Positions 1 through 10,121 of a DNA stretch of 64,000 nucleotides are shown piece after piece. The first letter of the stretch is position 1, and every line of letters starts with the position of its first letter. Source of the DNA: Phytophthora quininea (lineage: Eukaryota; Oomycota; Peronosporomycetes; Peronosporales; Peronosporaceae); NCBI GenBank assembly GCA_011947345.1, contig JAAVTG010000531.1, forward strand, positions 372,001 through 436,000. Direction: 5' to 3'. The position numbers were made by a program, and so were the translations under genes. The notes beneath the pieces were generated by a model. The model was given only the letters and a program-made list of their open reading frames with translations, made no database searches and was not told the origin of the DNA.

Positions 1-122
1 GCAGGCTTGGACACGGGCACTTCCTCCTTCACAGCGGCACCATCACCGCTCGTGTCGCGACTCGAAGCGAACGCGAAGCGCGTGAACGGGTTGCTTCCTC
101 CACTCGTCTCTTTTGTCCCCAT
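1..122 (-). CDS. N-terminus of an unknown protein, cut by the window edge
   Basis: Read on the minus strand, an ATG at 122-120 opens a frame that stays open to the left edge (about 40 codons). The peptide begins MGTKETSGGSNPFTRFAFAS and continues with a low-complexity, Ser/Thr/Glu-rich stretch. I recognise no domain in so short a piece. It would lie head-to-tail with DCP1, about 280 bp beyond its stop, which suits the gene spacing here. It could also be a chance open frame, because nothing beyond length and position supports it. Confidence 0.35.
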   Translation of the reverse strand, partial: MGTKETSGGSNPFTRFAFASSRDTSGDGAAVKEEVPVSKP

Positions 123-400
123 CAGCTCGATTAGAAATTCGAGATTGAGAGCAAGAAGCCAAGAAACAATGAACGCGTCAAGTAAGTGCACGCACAACTT
201 GCGTGGTTTACCAATGTTATGTGTGGGGGTTAATTGGAAGTACCTGCCCGTCCTGGTGCACGACTTACTTTTCTTTCCTCCATGGACTCGAATAACAGGA
301 GGTGGGGCGGGGGACGGAGGCGTATCCTCTGTTCTATGCGATCCCCAGTGGCAGCCGTCAGTGCCTACACTACTTACGTACGCCCATAGATGTTCGCTCT

Positions 401-1589
401 TCAAGCTTGCTTCGACACGCGGTCCACGTAGGCGTGGTAGATCTGGTCGAAGAACTGCGCGTCGTCCAGCAGTCCGATCAGCGTCTGCTTGAGCTGCTCC
501 TTGTTGACGCTGGCCGCCGCTGTCGGCTGCTTCTGCTTTGGCTGGAACTGTTGCTGCGGTCGGTTCTGCGAGATCATGCCCAGGATCGCTTCGCCAGCAG
601 CGATGCCGTCTGCCTTCGAGATGGGGACCATGCCGCTTGTGTTAACCGCCTCCTGCTTCACAGACCCGTTGACGCTACCGCCGCTGCTGCTGCCACCGCT
701 GTTACCATTGTTCTTGCCCTTGGGCGAGCGCTGTAGGATGGCAGTGGGGTGATTTGCGGTTGCGTTCGCGTTGCGGCGCTTGGGGTCGTCCCGCTTGTTG
801 CGTCGGCCCCGACCACGCGTCTGTGACTGTTGCTGCTCTTGCTGCTGCGTCGGTTGCTTGGGCTTCACCTGCTGCTGCTGAGGCTGTGTCTGGGCCGGAG
901 CTGGCTGCTGCTTCGTAGGCGTCGCGTCAATGATAGCAGCATCCTGCGGAGCCTTCAGCGATTGAATCAGACTGCAAATGGACAGCATAACTCCGTCAGT
1001 TCTCTATAACCCACAAACCAACTGCACTAGCAGCACCTACCGTTGCGTCAGGTCCAGAATCGTGCCTCGGTCCTCCTCGGGGAAGAACCACAGGCCGTAG
1101 ATCGCGTATCCCGTCGCGTACGACTGCAACACCGCACAATGACCCATTAGTACTATGATTTCCTACGCCTACGCCTCAGAAACTCACCGTGTCGGGGCTA
1201 CGGAGGATCAGGAAGCTGTCGACGTTGTCCACCTCGAGACGCTCGTCAAGCGCCAGCGCCATATTGGTCGTGCTCAGCCGGTTGTTGACAACGATCTGGA
1301 AGCGAGGCGTCGACGCGCGCTTGACCACGAACAGACAGCCCTCCACGTCCTTGCGCTTCTGTAGTATTGCAATAGGTTACACAGCCATAACCTCGTTAGC
1401 GACTGCGCCGTCCTAGAGCTATCGTCTGCGATGACGTACCCAACTCTGCGCGCTCTGGTCGAACTCGTACACGACCACGTGGCTGGCCGTGCCCACGATC
1501 TCCTGGACGTCGCGGTCCTGGCGCTTGAGCACCTGCAGGTTCATCGCGTTCGAGTGCGAGCGGTCCACCGGGAGCGCGTCCGTCGCCAT
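401..1589 (-). CDS. DCP1: mRNA-decapping enzyme subunit DCP1
   Basis: DCP1 is the activating partner of the decapping hydrolase DCP2 in cytoplasmic 5'-3' mRNA decay. Four exons give a 324-residue protein with no frame break: 1589-1440, 1358-1188, 1123-1041 and 971-401, all with GT-AG introns. Residues ~13-130 form the EVH1-like domain, starting MNLQVLKRQDRDVQEIVG, then KRKDVEGCLFVVKR and SYATGYAIYGLWFFPEEDR, which match the order of conserved blocks in animal DCP1. A Gln/Pro-rich linker with runs of Q follows. The C-terminus (LIGLLDDAQFFDQIYHAYVD) matches the DCP1 trimerisation motif. The ATG at 1589 is preferred over an upstream ATG at 1667 because the EVH1 block begins soon after it. Identification is firm; Q-run length may vary between strains. 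Confidence 0.9.
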
Positions 1590-2092
1590 GGCCGAGTCGA
1601 TTCCCTTCCTGGCTGCCGAGAAATAATGTGAATGGCGTGTGAGGCCGTTAGATCTTGCGCCAATCACAATCGACGTTCAGAAAGTGTAGCCATGCAGTGA
1701 CGTCAGCGGCAACCTCGACTATCAACACAGCAACTTCAGCCGGAGCGGCAGGCGCAGGGCCCCACACTACCCGTCTCGACGAGCTTAGCACGTGTCGTCG
1801 CCTTCCAGCCATCCGTGTAGGATTGAGATCGCACCCGCTCTGCCGTATGGACTCTGTAAGATCGTGTCGTAGATCATGGACGCAGATTGCTCTTCCTTTG
1901 GGTTGTGCGTTGCTGCTCAGAGGTCGACTACAAGATCTTCCATCACCTACTCGTTGCAGTCCAAGGCTGCGCAGAGTAGTCCAACAGGACAAGACTTGTA
2001 ACTTGGTTCGTATCATGATCAGGCCAGATGGCTACATCATCGAATCAGGTGCATCCATCTGATTCTAATCCGCCACCTCGTCCAATTGCGTC
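1590..2092. other. Divergent promoter region between DCP1 and the 824-residue membrane protein
   Basis: About 500 bp separate two divergently transcribed genes. Open frames exist on both strands (for example 1655-2062 plus and 1648-2016 minus), but they overlap each other and show no recognisable protein feature. I see no repeat or clear core promoter element and treat the stretch as 5' UTR and promoter DNA for both neighbours. Confidence 0.4.
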
Positions 2093-4567
2093 ATGGCCGG
2101 CGCCTTCGCGCATGTCTGGCGCGGCGGCGTGGGGCTCGTGGGCTGGATAGGTGGTCTACTGCACCTCTCGCAGTCGCCCAGCAGTCTGCCCAGCGCACTG
2201 CCCAGCGCAAGCGATCAGCATAGCAGCACGTGGAAGGCGTGGAAGACATTTCTCAGCTCGACGCCCCGACGGGCGCGACGCCAGTCCCACGCGGCGCTGG
2301 AGCTGCTGGAAAAGTTCCGCCAAGGACCAGAGACCCACAGCGAGTGGAACTTGTTCCTGTGGAGAGCCACCTTCCCGTTGGTGTCGCTGGTTCTGCTCAC
2401 GGTGCTCTGTGTGGTCGGCCAGTTCGGCCACGCCGTCTACTCGCTGGTGGTGAACCCTGTCTGGTACTTCTGCAATCTGTCGCTGGTGGTGACGCCCTTC
2501 CTGTTGGTATTCCGGTTCAAAGCGCTCGACGACGGAGACGCACAGTCCAAATTGTGGCACGCACTGGCGGCAGTCAGTGGCGGCATCAGCCTCATCGAGT
2601 GGTACATGAGCGTCCCGACCAGCAGATACTCGTGGATCGTCGGCAATACATTGTTCGGCATTGTTGCGCTGGCAGCCGTGCCGCTATTCTTGAGTATGCA
2701 GCCCAGGACGGCGAGGTCTCAATACGAAGCCTTAGTGATGGAGCAGGAGCAAGGATCCAGGATGCATGGAGTGATTGAAGAAGAGAGTGAGAATTATGCA
2801 GCTAAAGACGGCTCTGTAGTGCTACACCATATGGATGTGTACTCTCCATCTTCGGGTCCTACAGTGGTGGAAGATGGATCGAGACGGCCTACGGCACTGT
2901 CGCTAGGCCCAAGACAGAGATCGGTCCCGCGCAGTCTTAATGAGGAACCGCGGTCGCCGAGAATTGACCTGGTGGAGACCGATACGCAACGACAGCAGGG
3001 ACAACGTGCGACTCGGCTATTATACGGCTGTGGATTTTGTGCGCTGGTGCTGTGGCTCATCATGTTCTCGTCGTACAGCTCCGCACGCGGAAACGAAGCG
3101 TCCACACGCTCGTGGTTTCTGCTGTACATGATGTCGCCTCTCCTGTGTGTCATACTCTTCTGTGCTCGCATCGTGCGAGCCCGCTTTAGCTTCCAACACG
3201 CAGTGGCGTACAGCACCCTTGTCGTGCACATCCCGCTGTTTCTCGGCCACTTGTGCGTGAGATTATTCGCGCTGGTTGAAGATCCTTCGTCGTCGTCACC
3301 GAGTAGTGGCGAGACAGGGCTCAAGTTGGCGATTTCGGTGCTGTATCTCCTGCTCATGCAAGGCTATTTCTTTGTGATCACACACATGGTGAACAGCATG
3401 TCGGAGCCGTTTGCGCACCCGACGTTGCTTTATGTGGGACAGCTGTACTACTACGTCTTCTGGTATATCTTGGTCGGCTCGGATACACCAATTGACTCGC
3501 TCTACTGGGGGATGTTGCTGCTCAACAATGTCCATATAGCGTTTCTTAACACTGGTGTCTACACAGATTTCAAGCGTTCGTCTTCGGCTTGGCTGGCCAT
3601 GCCGCTTCAGGTGAACATCACGTCGTCTGTCGTGCTTTGTCTGCGGTCTACAACGTCCGCTATGGATGTGTCGAGATGCTTCCCACAGAGTGGATCCCTC
3701 AGAACGAAAGGAATGTTGGGTCTCAATTGCGGTGTTGCTGGAGCGGCAGCAACTCTTGAAGTAGACGCCAGTCTCGTCGATGATGACCATGAATGCGAAT
3801 ACGACTACAGCTCAGACGGCTATAGCCTTGACGACGGCGATAGTGTCCGCGGCCTACGATCTTGGCAAGGAATTGGCAGTCAAATTCGAGAACGGGATCG
3901 TAGCGGCGGAGCAGCGCGGAGAGAAGCCCAAGCATCAGCGGTAGACATATCTTCACCCGTCCGAAAGACTGGATCGCGCAAGGCGTTAACTTTACGCGAA
4001 AAATGCTCTCGTGTGCAGGCGACTTGCACCAAATGTGGTGCTCACTCGAGTGGGTCTTCTCGGGCTGACAATGGCAACGTTACTCCCTTAACGTTAGCTA
4101 CCTCAATGAATGCTACAAGCGAGACGCTGCGGCCACTCTACTTCCTGATGAAACTTGCCGAGCAAGACAACATGGCCGATACCACTGCGCTCATTCTTGT
4201 CCCGTCATTACTGACGCTGTTGGCTGTGTTTGAAAAGCCTGGTAGTGCACTCACAGTGCTGCAAGACCAGACCAATTTGTGGTTGCGTTGCATTTGCATG
4301 TTCATCGGACGACTGGGCGGGTCGTACCTCGCTCGCGAGATCTTTGCCTGCAAGCTGCGCTCGAGGTTACGCTCATCGCCGGATGATTTACAACCGGATG
4401 CCATGAGCGGCAGCATTGACGGTCTGCCAGCGCGGCTTTGGATCCAGCGACTCATGCTGCAAGACTTCCACGCCCAGTTCTGGTACCTAACAACCGTGAC
4501 GATGGTGGTCACCTTCGGGTGCTTCGCTCGTGTTGATTTGCCGCTGCGGTTTGCTTTACTGTCGTAA
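2093..4567 (+). CDS. Multi-pass membrane protein of unknown function (824 aa)
   Basis: A single uninterrupted exon encodes 824 residues. I do not recognise the family. Hydrophobic segments that could cross the membrane lie near residues 94-117, 122-141, 154-172 and 181-201. After an acidic/Ser-rich hydrophilic loop (~205-305) comes a second group of about six segments (~310-500). A long polar loop (~505-680) with an Asp-rich patch and a CxxC-type motif (TCTKCGAH) precedes two or three final segments. This makes roughly ten to thirteen helices with two large cytoplasmic-type loops. There is no obvious cleavable signal peptide. It ends 79 bp from the convergent flippase gene. It may be oomycete-restricted, but that is a guess. 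It is one of the few long frames here without a break. Confidence 0.75.
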   Translation: MAGAFAHVWRGGVGLVGWIGGLLHLSQSPSSLPSALPSASDQHSSTWKAWKTFLSSTPRRARRQSHAALELLEKFRQGPETHSEWNLFLWRATFPLVSLVLLTVLCVVGQFGHAVYSLVVNPVWYFCNLSLVVTPFLLVFRFKALDDGDAQSKLWHALAAVSGGISLIEWYMSVPTSRYSWIVGNTLFGIVALAAVPLFLSMQPRTARSQYEALVMEQEQGSRMHGVIEEESENYAAKDGSVVLHHMDVYSPSSGPTVVEDGSRRPTALSLGPRQRSVPRSLNEEPRSPRIDLVETDTQRQQGQRATRLLYGCGFCALVLWLIMFSSYSSARGNEASTRSWFLLYMMSPLLCVILFCARIVRARFSFQHAVAYSTLVVHIPLFLGHLCVRLFALVEDPSSSSPSSGETGLKLAISVLYLLLMQGYFFVITHMVNSMSEPFAHPTLLYVGQLYYYVFWYILVGSDTPIDSLYWGMLLLNNVHIAFLNTGVYTDFKRSSSAWLAMPLQVNITSSVVLCLRSTTSAMDVSRCFPQSGSLRTKGMLGLNCGVAGAAATLEVDASLVDDDHECEYDYSSDGYSLDDGDSVRGLRSWQGIGSQIRERDRSGGAARREAQASAVDISSPVRKTGSRKALTLREKCSRVQATCTKCGAHSSGSSRADNGNVTPLTLATSMNATSETLRPLYFLMKLAEQDNMADTTALILVPSLLTLLAVFEKPGSALTVLQDQTNLWLRCICMFIGRLGGSYLAREIFACKLRSRLRSSPDDLQPDAMSGSIDGLPARLWIQRLMLQDFHAQFWYLTTVTMVVTFGCFARVDLPLRFALLS

Positions 4568-4646
4568 GCGAACAATCAACAAGAAGTGCGTTCACGTTAG
4601 AGCAGTCGTATTGTTTTATTGTAGGCCTAAAAGGAAGAAATGAAAG

Positions 4647-7600
4647 CTATTGAGATGGAGACCGAGGCGGGTCCCGTTCGGGCATGGGCCCCGCCAAGGC
4701 AATATTGGCTCGTTCTATAGCCTCCGCCATGAGCTTTTCCTTCCGCACCCACCGACGGCGACGCACGCTGCGACCAACGAGCTTGTTGAATTTCATCTTG
4801 ATACGACGGCGCTCCTGTATATCTGGATCAAGTCCGCTTGCGTAAGTCCGTAGTTCCGGGTGGCCTACATGTAACTCTTCGTGCACTTCTGCTATCTCGT
4901 GTTCGACATCCTGCTGCAATTTCTGCTGGGCACGTAAAAAGTCTTTGAATCTGGTAGCGTATTGCCACTGATCGGAGCCACCGAAGCCTGGATCGACTAC
5001 CCACCGGTCAAGGTCGAAGGTCGATGCACCATCAGTCATAATAGCGTTCGTGAACTTTGGCGGATCAGTGATAAGGAGATGGCCAGGTCGTAGCGACCCC
5101 AGCCAGTGAACACTTGGAACCGCTGGATCTCATACACAGCCTGCTGCTCGATCGGTAGAGCTAAGATTTTCTCCTCAAACGTCTTGTGCTCATCGGCACG
5201 CTCGCGTCGCGGAGCTCCCTCAGGGTTATTGCGGCCGATAGGGCTACCTGACGGTGATAGCACCCTACCAATAGCAGTAGCAACCTGACTGACGGGGAGA
5301 ACCAACTCTCGCAAAGGATTAATGAACCGGTCTTCCAGTACTTGAGTCGAAAACGCAAAACCCGTATAGGTTTTGTGCTCAGTTAGGGATTGTCGTTGGT
5401 TTGGCAGCGCCTGCTGCTCTGGCAAGTCGAATTGCGGCTTGCCTTCACTCAGATCCGCCTGGAAACGTTCGTATCGCAGCTCTGGTGGCGACCAGCGAGC
5501 TTTGTCAGGGATCGCAACATTGCATTTCTTGCGGAACTCCTGCAGAATATGGTAGTATTCCGGATGCATCTCGCGCTTGTAAGCTTTGTGAAGGAAGTCA
5601 CGTCCCAAGCAAAGCAGTAGAGCTAGGAACAGTGCGATGTAAAACTCGGGAAGCACGAAAATGTGCGGGAATGCGGTATCAGCAACAGACGAAGGAGCGC
5701 CGCAGCGATGGTGTAAGCTGAAATGTACCAGAAAACGACCGAGAAAGCGAAAGCAAAGGCTGTGATGACGTTCCACGTGACCATGTTCAGCGCGAGTTTG
5801 ACCCAGCCGACGCTGATCAAGCAACAGTACGAGATAGCGCCGCACAGATCGCGTGAAAAGCCGTTCCCCGTCGAGTCGACAGGTCCACCGATGATAATCG
5901 CAGGCACTACAGCACAAACAACACTCTCAAAAAGCCCCTCACTAACCCATTGCGCGAATATGCGAAAGCTAAACAGTTCTCCTTGAGCTCCGATGTGATA
6001 GAGGCCGGGAAACTGCTCTGCAATACGTGCTGGCACTTCTTGCTCTGTGATCGCCATGATACCAATAGGCAGGGAAGACCAGAACACATTGTAGCCGTTA
6101 ATCCACATATTGTTGTAGAAAAGTGTACCGGAGGACCCACACTGAGGAGCACAGCTAGCACGAACGCCGTGCCAAAGAGCAAGATGTTCTTGTAAACCAC
6201 ATACAGAGCCAACTTCGACATTCGTCGATAATTCCAATGCCCGTGAACAAGAAGTAGTCGCTTTAGGAACCGAAACTGGGCGATAGCAAAGTCACTGGCG
6301 TTCACAGCTTGCATCCCCTCGTGACCAGATATCCCCACACCGATGTGAGCTTCTTGAATCATAGCAACATCATTGGCACCGTCACCGATAGCAAGCGAAC
6401 GACAGCCATGTAAGTTTGTTTTGAAAAGTCGGACCACTTGAGCTTTTGTTTCGGAGAAACACGGCAGCAGATTACAGACACATTGTTGTGACACCTCCAG
6501 GAACAACTCGGAGAGCACCAAATTACTAAAGACCATCGTTAGAATCCGCCCGTCAATCACAATGGCTTGTGACTGTCGCTCCTTGGCCATTCCATTTGCT
6601 TCCTGTTCGTTGCGCTTTCGGGTCTCTAAACAACGCGTCAAGAGCATATCGTAGAGATCCGATGCAGAAGGGGTCGTGTCGGAGTTGATCGTGATTCGTT
6701 CCATATCGTTGTTGAGAAGTTGGCAAGCAAAGCCAATATTCACAGCGGTTTCCTCCTTATCTCCAGTCAGCACCCAAATCTTGATACCAGCCCGAGAGAG
6801 ATCTCCAAGCGTAGATGTCACTTGATCCTGCAATCGATCTTCGATAGCTGTAGCACCCAACAAATCCAAATTCTGTTCAAGTTGTTCCTCTAGTTCCTCA
6901 ATTTGATTCGGTTCGCCGCGCCGTTGCAGAGCCATCTGCTCCAAGTCGCCAAGTGCGCTGTTGTACTCCTCTGACCATTCGGCATATGCTTCCTCTGGCA
7001 ACTCCTTCTGGGCAATCACAAGCGTGCGCAATCCTTCGGTGGCGTAGCGTTCCAGGTGTGTTAAAGTGATATCGACAATAGTCTCGTTCAACGGCGATTT
7101 CGCAAGACGCGGAAAGATAACCGAGTCGGCACCTTTCGTTAGCAGCAGAACGCGTTTGTCCGGTGTTCGAACAACCACCGACATGCGCTTCCTCGTGCTA
7201 GTGAAATCAATCATTTCCAGCAGCTCATATACCTCCTCGTCACGACGACCTGGGATCGAAATCGCCACGGAGCCGTTTCGCCGTGCAAGGAACGAGTAGC
7301 CAAAGTAGTTTGCACCAGACACAAGTGCGAGTTCGTCGGGCGAGGAGGCTGAAAACCCTGTGCCTGTGTCATCCTCAGACAAAGTCTCGCGGACGACGGA
7401 GTGGCAGACCGCCAAGTGTACGAAGAAATCGTGAATCCGCGCAGCTTGTTCCGAACGCAGCCGCGAATCGCTGTCACGCTCGAGGTCTCCGGCCGGGTCA
7501 AGGAAGTTAACATTGTCGGTCTTGGTGACCACGGGCGTGTTGTCCGCAAGAATATCACTAGCTGAGAGATCTTTACCAAGTCGACGAGTGGCCTCACGCC

Positions 7601-9130
7601 CAATTTCCGTAGTGCCACGCCCATAAGACACTCCATGGATGCTCATCTTGCGGAAGTCCATTTCGTTGGCCGTGAGGGTACCAGTTTTATCGCTGAATAT
7701 ATGGGTCACCTGTCCAAGGTCGTCGTTTAGGTCCGAATTGCGAACAAGCGCTGGGGTGTCTGTGACTTCGTCATACATGCCTAGATCGCGATTCAAGAAG
7801 AAGGTTTGATACGTTTTGACGATGGCAATCGTCACGTACAGAGTAATCGGCACGAACGACGCGATAAGGATCCAGAAGTAGCCCAGGTAGATCAAGAAGC
7901 CAACAACATCGTCACGGAACGGCGCTACCCCTCCCAAGTCCTCGAGGTGCAAATACGTCGCACCGTCGCGGTGCTCCGACACCCAGAACGCACACATCAC
8001 CGCGCCAAAAATGCACAAACAGCCCAAAATGGCCATGAGCAGTCCGTTTCCGCGGTTGACGATTGCCAATATCTTGCTCACTTTGCTGGGAGGTGAGTGC
8101 GATCCAGCCTGCATGATTTTGGTATCACCGCCCGTATTCAGGACGAGGCCATAGACAAACGGTGTGTTCCGGATCACGCAGCCACGTAGAGCGACGTTCT
8201 TCAGGTCAATTGGAATCGCGTGACCGCTTTGTGGCTCGAAGCGACCCGAGAAAGCATTCACGTCGTGATTGGGTTTTTCACAAACCACACGACCAGGGAG
8301 CTGCGCTAGCGCTCGTGGATCGCTAAGCTGAGAAAAGGTGCAGCTCAGTGCCTGCCGTACCTTGAGATTTGTTTCTCCATCCAGCGACTTTGTCTCTACA
8401 AAGCAAATGCCAGCGGGAGCGTTTGGATCCGGTTCTGAAACAGCCAACAGCAGTACGTCTGCCGGGATCGATTCGTAGTTGAAGACCTTGATAATATCTC
8501 CGACTGCAACGTTTCGCCATGTATCGTCGCGAAAACACGCTTCTTCGTCGTCCTTATCCAGGTCGAAGATGTGCGAAGCGCGAGCATTCATTTTCGCGTC
8601 CGCAACGTGGCGTCCATGGTCCTCGATAGCAGCGAATATCGCGTCGATCGATAGAACGAGTGTTAACACGATCCACTGGTACGGAATGGTCTGCGTGGAC
8701 GAGATTTCGGGGATGATCTGGCCCGCACCCACGAGCAGGAAGTAGAAGTTGGCCACCTGCGAAAGCCGCTCGTAGAAAAATCGTGGGATAAAGTTGAGTT
8801 TCGTGTACTTGGCGGTGGTGACCTTGTTGTTGCAGAACTTCTGCGCTGCATTTTGTTAGAGTTGTTCACGAAGATGCAGCGCGCGTTGGCTTCCGAGAGC
8901 ATGGACCCGGTGCTCTCGCCCGCAGTGCCATCGCTAACAGCCGACAGGATCGACATTGTCGACGTTCCAAGCCCCGCAGCAGCCTCGGCCAGCATTTTCG
9001 GGGCCCAACCGGGCGACGACGATTGCGGGGACTGCCCCACCTGTACGGTCCGGTGCGAGGCCTCTTCATCCACCGACACGTCACTAACGCGCGCGTTACC
9101 GCCATTGAGAACTGCTTCCAGCACAGTCAT
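4647..9130 (-). CDS. P4-type phospholipid-flippase ATPase with C-terminal DysF domain (frame-broken in this assembly)
   Basis: P4 ATPases move phospholipids from the outer to the cytoplasmic leaflet of Golgi, endosome and plasma membranes. Order of features: a polar N-terminus; the conserved entry block LNFIPRFFYERLSQVANFYF; the actuator-loop motif SLDGETNLKVRQAL; the phosphorylation motif DKTGTLTANEMDF (about 7669-7692); KGADSVIF; TGDKEETAVNIGFA; GDGANDVAMIQEAHIGVGIS; and the late membrane helices. The tail contains HKTYTGFAFS, typical of P4 C-termini, then runs on into VYEIQRFQVFTGWGRYDL, LITDPPKFTNA, WVVDPGFGGSDQWQYATRF and RRRRWVRK, which is the DysFN-DysFC pattern. About 1495 residues. 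The frame changes near 8850, 6150, 5690 and 5083; each is repaired by one added base. The start is the ATG at 9130, the first after an in-frame stop. Convergent with the membrane-protein gene. Confidence 0.85.
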
Positions 9131-9399
9131 GTCGCCTCCAGGCGGGGAGATCAAGGAAGCTCGTCCACTATCCAGACTACCAGCTCCCTCGTCCTGGAAA
9201 TGGCTTCTCGTCGGCGGTTGCCACTTGAAAAATGAAGCGATCTATACGTCCCCTCGAAATGCAAAACCGACCGGGCTGTTTCCCACAGGAGATCCAGCTC
9301 CTAAATACAATCAATACAAAGGCAACCATCATCATGAGAACAGCAAATGCATTGACAAAGGACCGTAAAGCAGAACCCAGCGCCTCAGCCTTCTGGACT

Positions 9400-9907
9400 T
9401 CAGAGTTTGGTCTGGATCTTGGCCTGCATGGCCTGACCAGCCTCCTTGGTGATCATCTCCTTGCCAGCAGGCAAGTCGATGAGCTTGTCGTCCTTGAAGC
9501 GAGGGATCACGTGGATGTGGGCGTGGAAGACGGCCTGGCCAGCAGCAGCGCCGTTGTTCTGGACGATGTTGATGCCGTCGCTGCCCGTGGCCTCCTGCAC
9601 CGCTTTGGCCAGTCGCGGAAGCTCCTTGAACACGTTGGCCGCGACCTCGGGCGGCATGTCTGTCAATGAAATAAGTAAATCATGTCATATTCGAGCTAAG
9701 ATTTTTATATTCCAGGCTATTTTTACCCATGACGGTGGCGTATCCAGGCGCCTTGGGCAGCAGCAGAGCGTGGCCGGGCACCGTAGGGAAGGCGTCTAGG
9801 ATGGCGACCACATGCTCCGTCTCGAACAGCTTGAAGGACGGGATGTCGCCCTTGATGATCTTAAGGAAGATGTTCTCCGGGTCGTACGCGATCGCCATGG
9901 CTTTCAA
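9400..9907 (-). CDS. HIT-family (histidine triad) nucleotide hydrolase
   Basis: Members of this family hydrolyse nucleoside phosphoramidates or dinucleoside polyphosphates. Two exons (9907-9727 and 9659-9400) are joined across a 67 bp intron (gtaaaa...gacag), giving about 146 residues, a normal length for a HINT-type protein. The N-terminal half has YDPENIFLKIIKGDIPSFKL and HALLLPK. The C-terminal half carries the catalytic triad motif HAHIHVIP, followed by a basic tail. A second in-frame ATG at 9898 (MAIAYDPEN) may be the true start. The gene shares a 214 bp divergent promoter with the esterase gene; that promoter contains a direct repeat (9925-9974). Family assignment is firm. The exact substrate cannot be read from the sequence. 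Confidence 0.9.
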
Positions 9908-9924
9908 AGTAGGAATACCAAATC

Positions 9925-9974
9925 ATTTTCTTATGGACCAAAATCGACCAAAACTATTTTCTTGTGGACCAAAA
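9925..9974. repeat. Direct repeat in the HIT/esterase divergent promoter
   Basis: Two copies of a 19-bp unit, ATTTTCTTATGGACCAAAA (9925-9943) and ATTTTCTTGTGGACCAAAA (9956-9974), differ at one base and are spaced 31 bp start to start. A further CGACCAAAA lies between them. The repeat sits 18-67 bp upstream of the HIT start codon and about 150-200 bp upstream of the esterase start. It is a plausible binding site or 5' UTR element for either gene. Confidence 0.6.
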
Positions 9975-10121
9975 ACTTATTCCAAAACGTTCTTGCTTGT
10001 GAGCGCTTCAAGGTCAGACGGCGAAGGTAAGCCACTCCACCCAGGTTTTCGGTGACCACATGCACGGCCGCTCACCTCAGTTTGACATTTGCCTCTACCA
10101 GCTCAGTTGCCTCCCAATACT

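Noticed and set aside
7..492. 161-codon plus-strand frame at the left edge
   Set aside because: It runs into the 3' end of DCP1 on the other strand, has Arg/Ser-rich shadow-like composition and no recognisable motif.
5036..5100. An intron joining the flippase tail to the DysF half
   Set aside because: The only GT...AG choice would remove conserved GWGRYDL/LITDPP residues and be about 44 bp; a single missing base explains the join better.
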